DNA from: G965198795 sp965198795
Lineage (GTDB): Bacteria; Pseudomonadota; Alphaproteobacteria; Rhodospirillales; Casp-alpha2
Assembly: GCA_965198795.1 (NCBI GenBank)
Contig: OZ240674.1
Location: 2,356,001-2,420,000 of the forward strand
Direction of reading: 5' to 3'
Length of the DNA: 64,000 bases
Shown here: one piece after another, positions 43,611-52,314 of the stretch
How positions within the stretch are numbered: position 1 is the first letter of the stretch
How the letters are laid out: the number at the start of each line of letters is the position of its first letter
The notes under the pieces: generated by a model
Told to the model about the DNA's origin: nothing
Databases searched by the model: none
Seen by the model: only the letters and a program-made list of their open reading frames with translations
Program-made: the position numbers and the translations under genes

Positions 43611-45761
43611 TTAACGATTTAGGTCTTTTTCGGGCGCCATCGCAACCTCCGTCGTATTCAGGCGCAGCCGGTAGACTTGAAGATTTTCCATCACCCGCTG
43701 CACGTAGTTCCGCGTCTCCGTGAAAGGGATCATTTCGATCCAGTCAATGGCGTCCACATTTTTTGTTCGTGGATCGCCGTTTTCGCGCACCCATTTTCTG
43801 ACCCGCGCCGGACCGGCGTTATAGGCGGCCAGCGCCATCACGTAGGATCCACCAAAATCCCGGATCAGTCCGGACAAATAGGCCTGACCCAGGGTCATGT
43901 TGTAGGCGGGGCTTTCAGTCAGTTTTCGCTTGGAATAACGCAAGCCCAGTCTCTTGGATATCCGCTTCGCGGTCGGGGGGATAATCTGCATCAATCCCCG
44001 GGCGCCTGCGTGACTGACGGCGTTTTCCTGAAAGGCGCTTTCCTGGCGGATGACGGCAAGGGTTAAAGCATTCTCGGGCGCCGTCAGATTCCATTTTGCG
44101 CGCAACAAGGGCGGTTTGCGCCGGGGATAGCCGGCGTCGAGCATCACGACGCCGCTGCGTTCCGCCCGTTTGGCGCCGCGAATGGCGAGTTCCGGCCGTT
44201 CGAGATGATGGGCCAATTTCGCGGTCAACGCCTGCCATACCGGGTCTCCGGCTTTCTCCCTGCTCAATCGGTGAAGAAAGCCGGACAGTTCCCGTCCCGC
44301 GCCCGCTTTGGCCAACATTCGGCTGGCCAAAGCCAGTTCGTGTCTCTCGAATGCCGCTTGAGTTTCTGGCGAGGGAATGGGGGGGGCTGGAATTTCTGGG
44401 GTAAAATCAGCGCCCAGCAAGCCCGCGGCCAGTTGACCGTAATAGGTTGTTGGATGTGACGCCGCGCGCCGGTGCCATTCACTCGCTTTATCAACCATGC
44501 CCAGCGCCGAATAGGCCCGTCCCACCCAGTAGGCGCCGCGGGAGCGGCTGACAGGATACCTAACCCGTTGATACATAAGCTGGAAATGGGGAAGCGCGGT
44601 CGCCGGTTCATTGAGGAATCGAAGGGCGATCCAACCGGACATCCATTCACCTTCGGCAAAGCCGGCCCCTTCCGTCAGGCCGTGGTTCTTGGCGATGCGA
44701 TAGGCGTCCGTGATATAGCCTTTTTGCAAGGCTTTTCGGGCAAGAAAGCGGCGTTCGATCCACCAGCGCTTGGCGTGTGGGCTGGCCGCCGGTTGATTCC
44801 GGAGCAGGCTGATGGCGCTTTCCTTGCCCTTTCGGCGGCGCCATCGCACGCGCTCGTAAATCAGACCTGGATCATCCTTGAACTGTTGGGGCACCTGATT
44901 GATCAGCGCATCGACATTGCCGCGTTGCCGCCGAAGAGCAAGACGCGCCTGAGCGAGTTTTTGATAGGCTTTCGGCAGTTTCCACATGGTGCGCTTCGCG
45001 GCCCCCGACCGCCCTTCCCACAAGAGCCGGTCAAGGCGCGCGATGTGATCGTCCCGCGTGAGATGCTTCCGATGGAGACGCAAGAAGCGTTTTTCGTCGG
45101 CGCGGGGTAAGTTGCCCGTTATCCAGGCTTTACGGAATAAACGCCGGGCATCGGTTCTCCGGCCCTTCCGCGAGAAGGCCTCGCCCAACCGGATTTCACC
45201 CACGGCCGTCGCCGGGGGATCAGCGTCGAACCATGCGATAACATCGGCGTCCTTGCCCCTGCGGGCGAGGGCGCGCTCCAACTTGGCCCTGACGGCCCCG
45301 CGTCCGGGCCAGCCTGAATTGCTTTTCAAGAACCGCTGTAATTCGGCAATGCTTGCGTCACCTCCGGGTTTAGAGAAACGAAGCCAGCGGATAAGTTTTC
45401 GTGACAAGGCGTCTTTTGCCTTGGACTCATAAACCTTGAGGCGCTTCCACCGCTCGTTCTTGGCGGCGCGCAAGGCTTGAGCGACCAGCCGGACATCCGG
45501 GTCCGGCGCCGTGATCAGGTCTCCGGCGGGGCGAGAACGGGGCAAGGGAAGCTCGGCCAGAGCCTTGTGCCGCGAGGCATGAATTGCTTCGGCCGGACGA
45601 GGACGGGGAAGGGGAAACGCGTTGGACCGAACCGGCGGCAACGGCAGCGCGGACGGTCCGGCGGCCAGCGCGCGCTTACTGGTCTCCACGGCGGCCGGGT
45701 TCGCAAAGAATGCGAAAGCGGCGGCGGCTATTGGCGCGGGATGGATCATCCGGCTGAGCAT
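43611..45761 (-). CDS. Soluble lytic transglycosylase (Slt70-like)
   Basis: Cleaves peptidoglycan glycan strands in the periplasm. About 716 residues from ATG 45761; the frame is open to 45815 but a signal sequence (HPAPIAAAAFAFFANPAAV) fits the inner starts. A Pro/Arg-rich segment follows, then a long alpha-helical repeat region (residues ~90-520), and a C-terminal SLT domain with the catalytic Glu in VIRQESAFQ near 570, GARGLMQIIPPTA and AYNAGPARVRKW. Divergent from dapA. Confidence 0.9.
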   Translation of the reverse strand: MLSRMIHPAPIAAAAFAFFANPAAVETSKRALAAGPSALPLPPVRSNAFPLPRPRPAEAIHASRHKALAELPLPRSRPAGDLITAPDPDVRLVAQALRAAKNERWKRLKVYESKAKDALSRKLIRWLRFSKPGGDASIAELQRFLKSNSGWPGRGAVRAKLERALARRGKDADVIAWFDADPPATAVGEIRLGEAFSRKGRRTDARRLFRKAWITGNLPRADEKRFLRLHRKHLTRDDHIARLDRLLWEGRSGAAKRTMWKLPKAYQKLAQARLALRRQRGNVDALINQVPQQFKDDPGLIYERVRWRRRKGKESAISLLRNQPAASPHAKRWWIERRFLARKALQKGYITDAYRIAKNHGLTEGAGFAEGEWMSGWIALRFLNEPATALPHFQLMYQRVRYPVSRSRGAYWVGRAYSALGMVDKASEWHRRAASHPTTYYGQLAAGLLGADFTPEIPAPPIPSPETQAAFERHELALASRMLAKAGAGRELSGFLHRLSREKAGDPVWQALTAKLAHHLERPELAIRGAKRAERSGVVMLDAGYPRRKPPLLRAKWNLTAPENALTLAVIRQESAFQENAVSHAGARGLMQIIPPTAKRISKRLGLRYSKRKLTESPAYNMTLGQAYLSGLIRDFGGSYVMALAAYNAGPARVRKWVRENGDPRTKNVDAIDWIEMIPFTETRNYVQRVMENLQVYRLRLNTTEVAMAPEKDLNR

Positions 45762-45928
45762 TTGGAGACCATACCGCGTCCGGCGGCGAAAGTCTTCCGT
45801 GCAGCCACGGGGCAATATACCGCTTGCGGTTCCGGCGCTCTTGCGGCGCGCGAGGGGGCTCGCTATTGTCCGCGCTCGGATTCACATAGATGAACCCAAT
45901 CCATGAGGAATTTCCAGGAGTTGCCGCC

Positions 45929-46804
45929 ATGTTCCAGGGCTCGATGCCGGCGCTGATCACGCCATTCCATAACGGTGAACTGGACGAGACCGCTTTCAAA
46001 AACTTCGTCAATTGGCAGATCGACGAGGGGTCGGACGGGCTGGTGCCGTGCGGCACGACGGGCGAATCCCCAACCCTCAGCCATGATGAGCACATGAAAG
46101 TCACCGAATGGTGCCTGGAGGCCGCTGATGGCCGTGTGCCTGTCGTCGCCGGCGCCGGGTCAAACTCGACAAGGGAAGCTATCGACCTGGCGAAACATGC
46201 GAAAAGCGCGGGCGCCGCCGCGGCCCTCGTGGTGACGCCTTATTACAACAAGCCGACGCAGAAGGGTCTTTATGCTCATTATGAGGCGATTCACGCCGCC
46301 GCAGACATTCCAATCATCATCTACAATATTCCCGGCCGCTCTATCGTCGATATGTCCGTTGACACGATGGCGGCGCTGGCGAAGCTGCCGAATATCGTCG
46401 GCGTCAAAGACGCGTCCAACGATCTCAGCCGGCCGATTTCGACGCGCTTGGCTTGTGGCGATGATTTCTGCCAGCTATCGGGCGAGGACGGCACCGCCGT
46501 GCCGTTCCTGGGCGCTGGCGGGCATGGCTGTATTTCCGTGACCGCCAACGTCGCGCCGCGTATGTGCGCCGACATGCAACGGGCCTGGCGGGAGCGTGAC
46601 CCGCACAAGGTGATGGCGCTTCAGGATCGCCTGACGCCCATTCACCAGGCCATGTTCTGCGAGACCAGTCCGGGTCCGGTGAAGTACGCGGCTCATCTGC
46701 TGGGCAAATGCTCGGCCGAGGCGCGTTTGCCCATCGTTGAGATCGCCGATGGTTCCAAAACGCGGGTCCGCGAGGCGCTCACCGGCGCGGGTCTGCTGAA
46801 CTAG
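45929..46804 (+). CDS. dapA: 4-hydroxy-tetrahydrodipicolinate synthase
   Basis: Condenses pyruvate and aspartate semialdehyde in lysine/diaminopimelate synthesis. 291 residues from ATG 45929, with AGGAG 8 bases upstream; an in-frame ATG at 45890 adds 13 residues outside the family pattern. Motifs: VPCGTTGESPTL, VVTPYYNKPTQKGLYAHY (catalytic Tyr), IYNIPGRS, and the Schiff-base Lys in IVGVKDASND near residue 161. smpB starts 18 bases after it. Confidence 0.96.
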   Translation: MFQGSMPALITPFHNGELDETAFKNFVNWQIDEGSDGLVPCGTTGESPTLSHDEHMKVTEWCLEAADGRVPVVAGAGSNSTREAIDLAKHAKSAGAAAALVVTPYYNKPTQKGLYAHYEAIHAAADIPIIIYNIPGRSIVDMSVDTMAALAKLPNIVGVKDASNDLSRPISTRLACGDDFCQLSGEDGTAVPFLGAGGHGCISVTANVAPRMCADMQRAWRERDPHKVMALQDRLTPIHQAMFCETSPGPVKYAAHLLGKCSAEARLPIVEIADGSKTRVREALTGAGLLN

Positions 46805-46822
46805 CGTGAACAGGGGCCGGAA

Positions 46823-47305
46823 ATGGCCGGCAAGAATAAGAAAAAGCATCCGCAAGGGCGGATAGCCGCACAAAACCGCCGCGCGCGTCACGACTATCAT
46901 CTCATTGAACACGTCGAGGCCGGACTTCAGTTGATGGGTTCCGAGGTGAAGTCCCTGCGTGCGGGACAAGGCTCGATTGTCGATAGTTTCGCCAGCGACG
47001 AAGGCGGCGAACTCTATCTGATGAACGCCCATATTCCAGAGTATAGGAACGCCGGAAAATTCGGTCATGAACCCAACCGAAAGCGCAAGCTCCTGCTGCA
47101 CAAACGTCAGATGGAACGCCTGATGGGGGCGGTGAGGCGGAAGGGCGTGACCTTGGTGCCTGTCTCGATCTATTTCAATGACCGGGGATTGGCCAAGGTG
47201 GACTTGGCTTTGGGTGAGGGAAAACGTCAAATCGATAAGCGCCAAACCATCAAGGATCGTGATTGGGGCCGTCAAAAAGCCCGGTTGATGAGGGAAAAGG
47301 GCTGA
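46823..47305 (+). CDS. smpB: SsrA-binding protein SmpB
   Basis: Binds tmRNA for rescue of stalled ribosomes. 160 residues. Motifs: NRRARHDYHLIEHVEAGLQLMGSEVKSLR (read in parts), YLMNAHIPEY, PNRKRKLLLHK, and the C-terminal DKRQTIKDRDWGRQKARLMR tail that enters the mRNA channel. dapA-smpB is a common order. Confidence 0.96.
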   Translation: MAGKNKKKHPQGRIAAQNRRARHDYHLIEHVEAGLQLMGSEVKSLRAGQGSIVDSFASDEGGELYLMNAHIPEYRNAGKFGHEPNRKRKLLLHKRQMERLMGAVRRKGVTLVPVSIYFNDRGLAKVDLALGEGKRQIDKRQTIKDRDWGRQKARLMREKG

Positions 47306-47381
47306 CCATCGGCCCGCGGACCACACCCTGTTCACGGACAGTTCGCTTGATTTAACCCGCCGGCCAAACCATTCTTTTCCC

Positions 47382-48152
47382 ATGAATGATCCTAATGATC
47401 GATTTGCGAGCCTTTTCGAGGGAAATAGCAGTTCGGTATTGGGCGGCATGAAAGAAACCGCCTTTGATCCCGAACCGTTGACGGCCCTTGAGGGCCTTGG
47501 CCGGGACCCAGCTCAAGGCGGGGAAAAGCTGATTCAGGCCAAACAAGCCTGGGCCCGGGAAGGCCGCTTGCTTAGCGGCGGGACGGATGAGAGGCGATCC
47601 AGCCGATTGCCGCCCGGCCAGCGGTTGACCAAGGATTGGCCGGTCCTTGATCTGGGGACGCGTCCCCTCGTTCCTCTTGATCAATGGGAACTAACGGTTT
47701 CAGGCGCCGTACGGAACCGCGTAAAATGGGATTGGGATATGTTCCGCGCCCAGCCTCAAAAGACTCTAACCACCGATATTCACTGCGTCACGGCCTGGTC
47801 GGCGTTTGATTTTACGTTCAGCGGAATGCCGATTGAGCATTTGCTGCACGTCGTTCAGCCGGACCCCGCCGTGAAGTTTGTCTCAATCATAAGCCACGAC
47901 GGCTATCGCACCAACCTGCCCATGACGCATTTCAACCAGCCGGAAAACATGATCGCGCATTCCTGGGCCGGGGAGCCTCTATCGCGCGAGCATGGCGGAC
48001 CCGCGCGCCTGCTGGTCCCGCATTTGTATTTTTGGAAGAGCGCCAAATGGATCCGGCAGCTGACTTTCCTCGCGGATGACGCACCGGGCTTTTGGGAAAC
48101 GAGAGGCTACCATGCCATAGGTGATCCCTGGAAAGAACAAAGATATGAATAA
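47382..48152 (+). CDS. Sulfite-oxidase-like molybdopterin oxidoreductase
   Basis: 256 residues. The oxidoreductase molybdopterin-binding domain begins near residue 85: LTKDWPVLDLGTRP, WELTVSGAV, and TDIHCVTAWSAFD, where the Cys of HCVTxWS is the Mo ligand. Then GYRTNLPM, GGPARLLVPHLYFWKSAKW. No signal peptide, so it looks cytoplasmic, unlike MsrP/YedY. The N-terminal ~60 residues are not family-like and the start is uncertain. moaC/moeA elsewhere in the window supply the cofactor pathway. The substrate is unknown. Confidence 0.85.
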   Translation: MNDPNDRFASLFEGNSSSVLGGMKETAFDPEPLTALEGLGRDPAQGGEKLIQAKQAWAREGRLLSGGTDERRSSRLPPGQRLTKDWPVLDLGTRPLVPLDQWELTVSGAVRNRVKWDWDMFRAQPQKTLTTDIHCVTAWSAFDFTFSGMPIEHLLHVVQPDPAVKFVSIISHDGYRTNLPMTHFNQPENMIAHSWAGEPLSREHGGPARLLVPHLYFWKSAKWIRQLTFLADDAPGFWETRGYHAIGDPWKEQRYE

Positions 48153-48224
48153 ATAGGGGTCATACCCAACTGATCGATTGGTTTCGGTCATAAGGCCATG
48201 GCGTGAAGTGAAAAAACATGCGTG

Positions 48225-48393
48225 GTGGAGGTGGACGAGAGCGTCTTCGGCGCCCGGCGTGTCGGGAAAAATCCCTGTTTTCGTCCTGTTTAAGCAGGGT
48301 GGGACGGTCCACGCCAGGGTCATTCCCGAGCCCCTGACAGCATCGTCTATCCGGATCGCTTAAGACAATGGCCTAAACGTCATCCAAGATAGT
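48225..48393 (+). pseudogene. IS1595-family (IS1016-like) transposase fragment
   Basis: Three short pieces in different frames match one after another: VEVDESVFGARR, then GKIPVFVLFKQGGTVHARVIPE, then DSIVYPDRLRQWPKRHP. The first is the catalytic Asp motif of IS1595-type transposases. Frame breaks lie near 48265 and 48330. Nothing else of the element is recognisable. The rest of 48153-48525 holds no gene. Confidence 0.65.
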
Positions 48394-48525
48394 TATCTGG
48401 GTCAGTCCCATCATTAATAAGTATATCCGAGGCGGCGGAAATTCGTCTGGGGCCGATTAACAATAAACATTAAGAGATTGGACCGGTTTCACGACTCGGA
48501 ACGCGCGCCTCGAACATTCGGGTAA

Positions 48526-48613
48526 TGGCGGAGGAGGAGGGATTCGAACCCCCGGCGCCTCGCGGCGCAACGGTTTTCAAGACCGCCGCATTCGACCACT
48601 CTGCCACTCCTCC
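48526..48613 (-). tRNA. tRNA-Ser (anticodon TGA)
   Basis: 88 bases. Acceptor GGAGGAG pairs with CTCCTCC, discriminator G, and CCA is encoded (48528-48526). The anticodon loop is CTTGAAA with anticodon TGA. A long variable arm (GCGCCGCGAGGCGCC region) and the T-loop GGTTCGAATCC are present, as in class II tRNA-Ser. Confidence 0.93.
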
Positions 48614-49025
48614 GGCGGTCGCGGCAACGCGTCCCGCGGGTGTAACGGAAAGGTCCCCGCCAATCAAGCGGCATGCCCGTCATGAAAGGCCAGGCCGGAG
48701 AGTCGCAAGGAAGCGGGCGCGGGAACGCGCTCGAACATCGTGTCCTGGCGGGAGGGGGAGGGGGCGAGAACAACAACGCCAACAAGAAGAAAATGAAACT
48801 TTTTAAATTGCCTAGCGAATTTTTCGCGTAATATACTCTTATGCCTTGGGGATTGTTTTAATTCAATTCCGCGCCGCCTTTTGAGCAGCCTTTTTGAGCC
48901 GCGAAGGAGGTAAGGCGCGTAACGATCATCACCTTCACACGGCTTCGCCGGGGCCGCTCAAATCCGGCGTCTGTCAACCAGGCGTATCTCGCGCATAAAT
49001 CAGGTGCATAAATCAGGGAGGCGAC
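48614..49025. other. Gene-free spacer before the PQQ-type dehydrogenase
   Basis: 412 bases with no convincing gene. 48780-48860 is AT-rich (ACTTTTTAAATTGCC, AATTTTTCGCGTAATATACTC), a plausible promoter area. A 13-base tandem repeat GCATAAATCAGG(T/G) lies at 48993-49018 and the second copy leads into the GGGAGG ribosome site. Confidence 0.6.
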
Positions 49026-50303
49026 ATGACGAACATCCGCAAATCGGCGCTGGCCTTGGGGCTCGCCGCGCTCTTCGGGCCCATGGCCCTCGCGCCCGCC
49101 GCCACGGCTAACGACGCCAATATCAAGAAGATGCTGCAATTTAAAACCTCGGGCAAGGGCCAGGGCGATTTCACCTACGTCGATCAGGGCGGCGACAAGG
49201 CCGGCGCCCTGCGCGCCGTTTTGAAAAAAATCAGAATGCCCGAAGGCTTCAAAATCGAGCTTTACGCCATCGTGCCCGACGCCCGGCACATGGCCATGGC
49301 TCCGCAAGGCACGGTTTTGTTCGTCGGCACCAGGAAGGACAAGGTCTGGGCCGTGTCCGACCGCGACCGCGATGGCGTCGCCGACGAGGTCAAGGATTTC
49401 GCGCCGTCCATCGACTTCGACATTCCCAACGGCGTCGAGTTCTCCAAGGATGGTTTCCTGTTCGTGGCGGAGCGCAACCGGGTCTTGATGTTCCCAGCGG
49501 CCGAGTTCTTCTATGAAAGCCCCGATGTGGTCCCCGTTCCCATCGTTCCCAAGGGCGAACTCATCCCCGCCGATGAGGAAAGCTACAATCACACGGCCCG
49601 GGTCATCAAGATCGGCCCTGACAACAAGCTCTATATTTCCCTGGGCCAGCCCTTCAACGTTTCGCCTCCGGAAAAACTAGCCCTCTATGACAAGGTGGGC
49701 ATCGGCGGGATCATCCGCATGGACCGCGACGGCAAGAACCGCGAGGTCTACACCTACGGCGTCCGCAATTCCGTCGGCCACGACTTCAATCCGGCCAACG
49801 GCGAGTTGTGGTGGACGGACAATCAGGTGGACGGCATGGGCGACGACATCCCCCCTGGAGAGATCAACCGGCAAACGGCGGCGGGCCAACACTTTGGCTT
49901 TCCCTGGTTCGGCGGCGGCGAGGTGCGCACCAACGAATACAAGGACGTCAAGGTGACGCAAAAGATCGTTCACCCGGTTGTCGAAACCACGGCCCATTGC
50001 GCCGATCTGGGGATGTCCTTCTATAAGGGCAAGATGTTCCCGGCCCACTACAGAAGCGGCATCTTCTCCGCCCAGCACGGGTCCTGGAACCGCACCACGC
50101 CGTGCGGCGCCCGGGTCATGTTCACCGAGGTCAAATCGGACGGCTCCGCCGGCAGGCACATGGCCTTCGCCGAGGGCTGGTTGAATGCGGAAGGAGAATA
50201 CGACGGGCGGCCCGTGGACGTTCTGGTCATGAAGGACGGCTCCTTGCTTGTTTCCGATGACTACGCCGGGGCCATCTACCGCATTAGCTACCAGCAGAAT
50301 TAA
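49026..50303 (+). CDS. PQQ-type (sorbosone dehydrogenase-like) periplasmic sugar/aldehyde dehydrogenase
   Basis: 425 residues with signal peptide 1-28 (ALGLAALFGPMALAPAATAND, read in parts). The six-bladed propeller pattern of soluble glucose/sorbosone dehydrogenases is seen: MPEGFKIELYA, GTVLFVGTR, DIPNGVEFSKDGFLFVAE, NHTARVIKIGPDNKLYISLGQP, YGVRNSVGHDFNPANGELWWTDN, FGFPWFGGGE, GSWNRTTP, DGSLLVSDDYAGAIYRI (pieces given separately). The family is often PQQ-dependent; the substrate cannot be told. A cytochrome c gene follows. Codons end in C or G more strictly than in neighbouring genes. Confidence 0.88.
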   Translation: MTNIRKSALALGLAALFGPMALAPAATANDANIKKMLQFKTSGKGQGDFTYVDQGGDKAGALRAVLKKIRMPEGFKIELYAIVPDARHMAMAPQGTVLFVGTRKDKVWAVSDRDRDGVADEVKDFAPSIDFDIPNGVEFSKDGFLFVAERNRVLMFPAAEFFYESPDVVPVPIVPKGELIPADEESYNHTARVIKIGPDNKLYISLGQPFNVSPPEKLALYDKVGIGGIIRMDRDGKNREVYTYGVRNSVGHDFNPANGELWWTDNQVDGMGDDIPPGEINRQTAAGQHFGFPWFGGGEVRTNEYKDVKVTQKIVHPVVETTAHCADLGMSFYKGKMFPAHYRSGIFSAQHGSWNRTTPCGARVMFTEVKSDGSAGRHMAFAEGWLNAEGEYDGRPVDVLVMKDGSLLVSDDYAGAIYRISYQQN

Positions 50304-50307
50304 CTCG

Positions 50308-50367
50308 ATTCCCGCCCGGCCAGGGTGGTTCATCCGCCCTTGATCCGCCCTTGGCCCAGGCGGGAAT
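50308..50367. repeat. Inverted repeat with internal tandem 11-mer between the dehydrogenase and cytochrome genes
   Basis: ATTCCCGCCCGGCCAGGG at the left pairs with CCCTTGGCCCAGGCGGGAAT at the right with small bulges. Between them ATCCGCCCTTG occurs twice in a row. The right end GCGGGAATGACG resembles the dyad at 29197-29222. Confidence 0.6.
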
Positions 50368-50396
50368 GACGCCAGAACAGGAACGAGGGGAACGCC

Positions 50397-50744
50397 ATGT
50401 TCAAGACGCGGTTGATCCTGCTCCTTGTTCTTTCCGTCCTCGTGCTGGGCGGCGGCGGCGGCGTCTCGGCCGGGGACGCGGCGGCGGGCAAGAAACTGGC
50501 CCGCCAGTGCGGCGTGTGCCATGGTAAAAATGGCGTCTCCCGCGACCCGGCGGCCCCCCATCTGGCCGGTATGTCGAAAATCTACATGAAAAAGCAGTTG
50601 CTGGCCTACAAAACCCAAAAGCGCAAAGACCCCCGCATGTCGCTCATCGCCGCAAACCTCAGCGACGACGCCATCGACCATCTGGCCGAATGGTATTCCC
50701 GCTTCACCATCACCGCGCAACCGCCGAAGCTCCGCCAAGAATGA
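50397..50744 (+). CDS. Small class I cytochrome c
   Basis: 115 residues: signal peptide 1-25 (LILLLVLSVLVLGGGGGVSAG, read in parts), heme site CGVCH near residue 38, a Pro/His segment APHLAGMSKIYMKKQLLAYK, and Met ligand candidate in DPRMSLIAANLSDD, a c553/c4-half type. It is 93 bases after the PQQ-type dehydrogenase in the same direction and shares its codon bias, so it is probably the electron acceptor. Ribosome site GAGGGGAAC. Confidence 0.88.
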   Translation: MFKTRLILLLVLSVLVLGGGGGVSAGDAAAGKKLARQCGVCHGKNGVSRDPAAPHLAGMSKIYMKKQLLAYKTQKRKDPRMSLIAANLSDDAIDHLAEWYSRFTITAQPPKLRQE

Positions 50745-51063
50745 AGAATCATTGATGATCAGGCCGGTTCCCCCGGCTCGCCGCGCTGAAGCTTCGCGCC
50801 GGACAGCCCGTATTCCGGTCGAGGAGAGGTCCATATATCGGCGCGCGCGATAGCGGGCGTTATCCAGGCTGTCACTGATTTGCGGCCAACCACGATAAAA
50901 AAAGAAAAGTCAATAAGGTTATTGAAATTTTTCCTTGATACTCGTAAAATGATAGTGCGTTACGTAAAATGCGAAGTTGCCGCTGGCGCCGCTTGGGGAG
51001 CATGTAAGGCGTGTCCGTCATCAGAATCGGCGGCGTTGGTGTTTTTATTGTGGAGCGCGCAAA
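50745..51063. other. Gene-free spacer
   Basis: 319 bases without a convincing gene. 50890-50960 is AT-rich (AAAAAAAGAAAAGTCAATAAGG, then TTGAAATTTTTCCTTGATA in parts) and could hold a promoter for the genes to the right. Confidence 0.5.
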
Positions 51064-51381
51064 GTGCCTGGTCCGAACGACTCAGCTGTTTTTACGAGCG
51101 CCGCCGTGGCGGCGTTGAACGTCGCGGTTGTGCGCCTAACCGCTTTCGAGGTTGAGGCTCGTGAACTTGCCGAGCGGCAGGACGAATCTGCTGAAGAGAT
51201 TGACCAGACAGCGTCGGAATCCCGCGAGAGATTTGGCGCGGACGCCTTTGAAATTTCAATCAACGCTCCCGTCGGAGATGTTTCGGAAAGCACAGTCCCG
51301 GAAAACACCGGCTCTAATTCCGGCGGTTTTTCGGCGGTGTTGGAGCCTGCGGCTTCTGACGCCGTCGACGTTGCCGTTTGA
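51064..51381 (+). CDS. Small protein of unknown function
   Basis: 105 residues from GTG 51064, with GGAG 8 bases upstream. Features: a hydrophobic N-terminal helix AVFTSAAVAALNVAVVRL, an acidic helix FEVEARELAERQDESAEEIDQTA (read in parts), and a Ser/Gly/Val-rich acidic tail. No cysteines, motifs or signal cleavage site are evident. I do not recognise it. It lies 54 bases before the YdcF-like gene. Confidence 0.45.
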   Translation: MPGPNDSAVFTSAAVAALNVAVVRLTAFEVEARELAERQDESAEEIDQTASESRERFGADAFEISINAPVGDVSESTVPENTGSNSGGFSAVLEPAASDAVDVAV

Positions 51382-51435
51382 CGTTCACATATCGCCGTCT
51401 TCCAACGCCCCGGTCCTCGGTAAAGCTGTCGCTCG

Positions 51436-52245
51436 GTGACCACGGTTTTCTATGTCCTGGCGAAGGTCGGCTGGTTTCTCCTGAATCCAGGCAATGTTCT
51501 TTTCCTTTTTCTGCTGATCATCCTGGGTTTTACGGCCATCAGATCGCGGGGCAAAATGCGCGTCAGCGCGTTGATCGGCGTTGGGGTGTTGGTCTTCACG
51601 GCTTTTGTCCCGATTGGCGGATACGGCATGCGGCTCCTGGAAAACCGCTTTCCATCGCCTACGGAGACACCGTCTTCCGTGACGGGAATCGTCGTGCTGG
51701 GAGGAGCGGCCAATCCGGTCCTGACGAGAACCCGGGGCCAGGATAATTTCGGAGATTCCGTCGAACGCTTGATTGAGGGAGCCGCTCTGGCCAGGAAATA
51801 TCCCAAGGCGCGCCTCATTTTGACAGCGGGCGCGGGGCGCTTGTCGCATCCCGAAGATTTCGAAGCCCCCATAATGAAGCGGCTGATTGAACAGCTCGGC
51901 GTCGCTTCCAGCCGAATAGAGATTGAAGACCGGTCCCGGAATACTTATCAAAATGCCGTTTTTTCCCGTGATAAAGCCGCGCCCAAGCTAGGCGAGACGT
52001 GGATTTTGGTGACGTCGGCACGCCATATGCCGCGATCCGTGGGCACTTTCCGCAAGGTTGGGTGGCCAGTTGTTCCCTATCCCGTTGACTATTCGACGCG
52101 AGGAACGGAAGCCCCGGCCATTACCTTTAACTTCTTAGGCAACCTGTTGACTCTGAATGGATTTACATACGAGGCGGCGGGCTTGGCCGCTTACTGGGCC
52201 ACAGGTAAATCGGAAAATTTGTTTCCGGGTCCTCTATCTCCTTGA
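51436..52245 (+). CDS. YdcF/ElyC-like (DUF218) membrane protein
   Basis: 269 residues from GTG 51436. Two N-terminal membrane helices (residues ~8-35 and 45-65) precede a DUF218 domain: GIVVLGGAAN, LARKYPKARLILTAGAG, IEDRSRNTYQNAVFS, WILVTSARHMPRSVGTFRKVGW. ElyC in E. coli affects the lipid carrier used in envelope polysaccharide synthesis; a similar role is plausible here next to wall hydrolase genes. Confidence 0.87.
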   Translation: MTTVFYVLAKVGWFLLNPGNVLFLFLLIILGFTAIRSRGKMRVSALIGVGVLVFTAFVPIGGYGMRLLENRFPSPTETPSSVTGIVVLGGAANPVLTRTRGQDNFGDSVERLIEGAALARKYPKARLILTAGAGRLSHPEDFEAPIMKRLIEQLGVASSRIEIEDRSRNTYQNAVFSRDKAAPKLGETWILVTSARHMPRSVGTFRKVGWPVVPYPVDYSTRGTEAPAITFNFLGNLLTLNGFTYEAAGLAAYWATGKSENLFPGPLSP

Positions 52246-52314
52246 CGCGTCTTGTGAACGCCTTAATCCCGTGGCAGAAGCGCAAACGATAACCATTTTC
52301 CGGGAGACCGCTTC

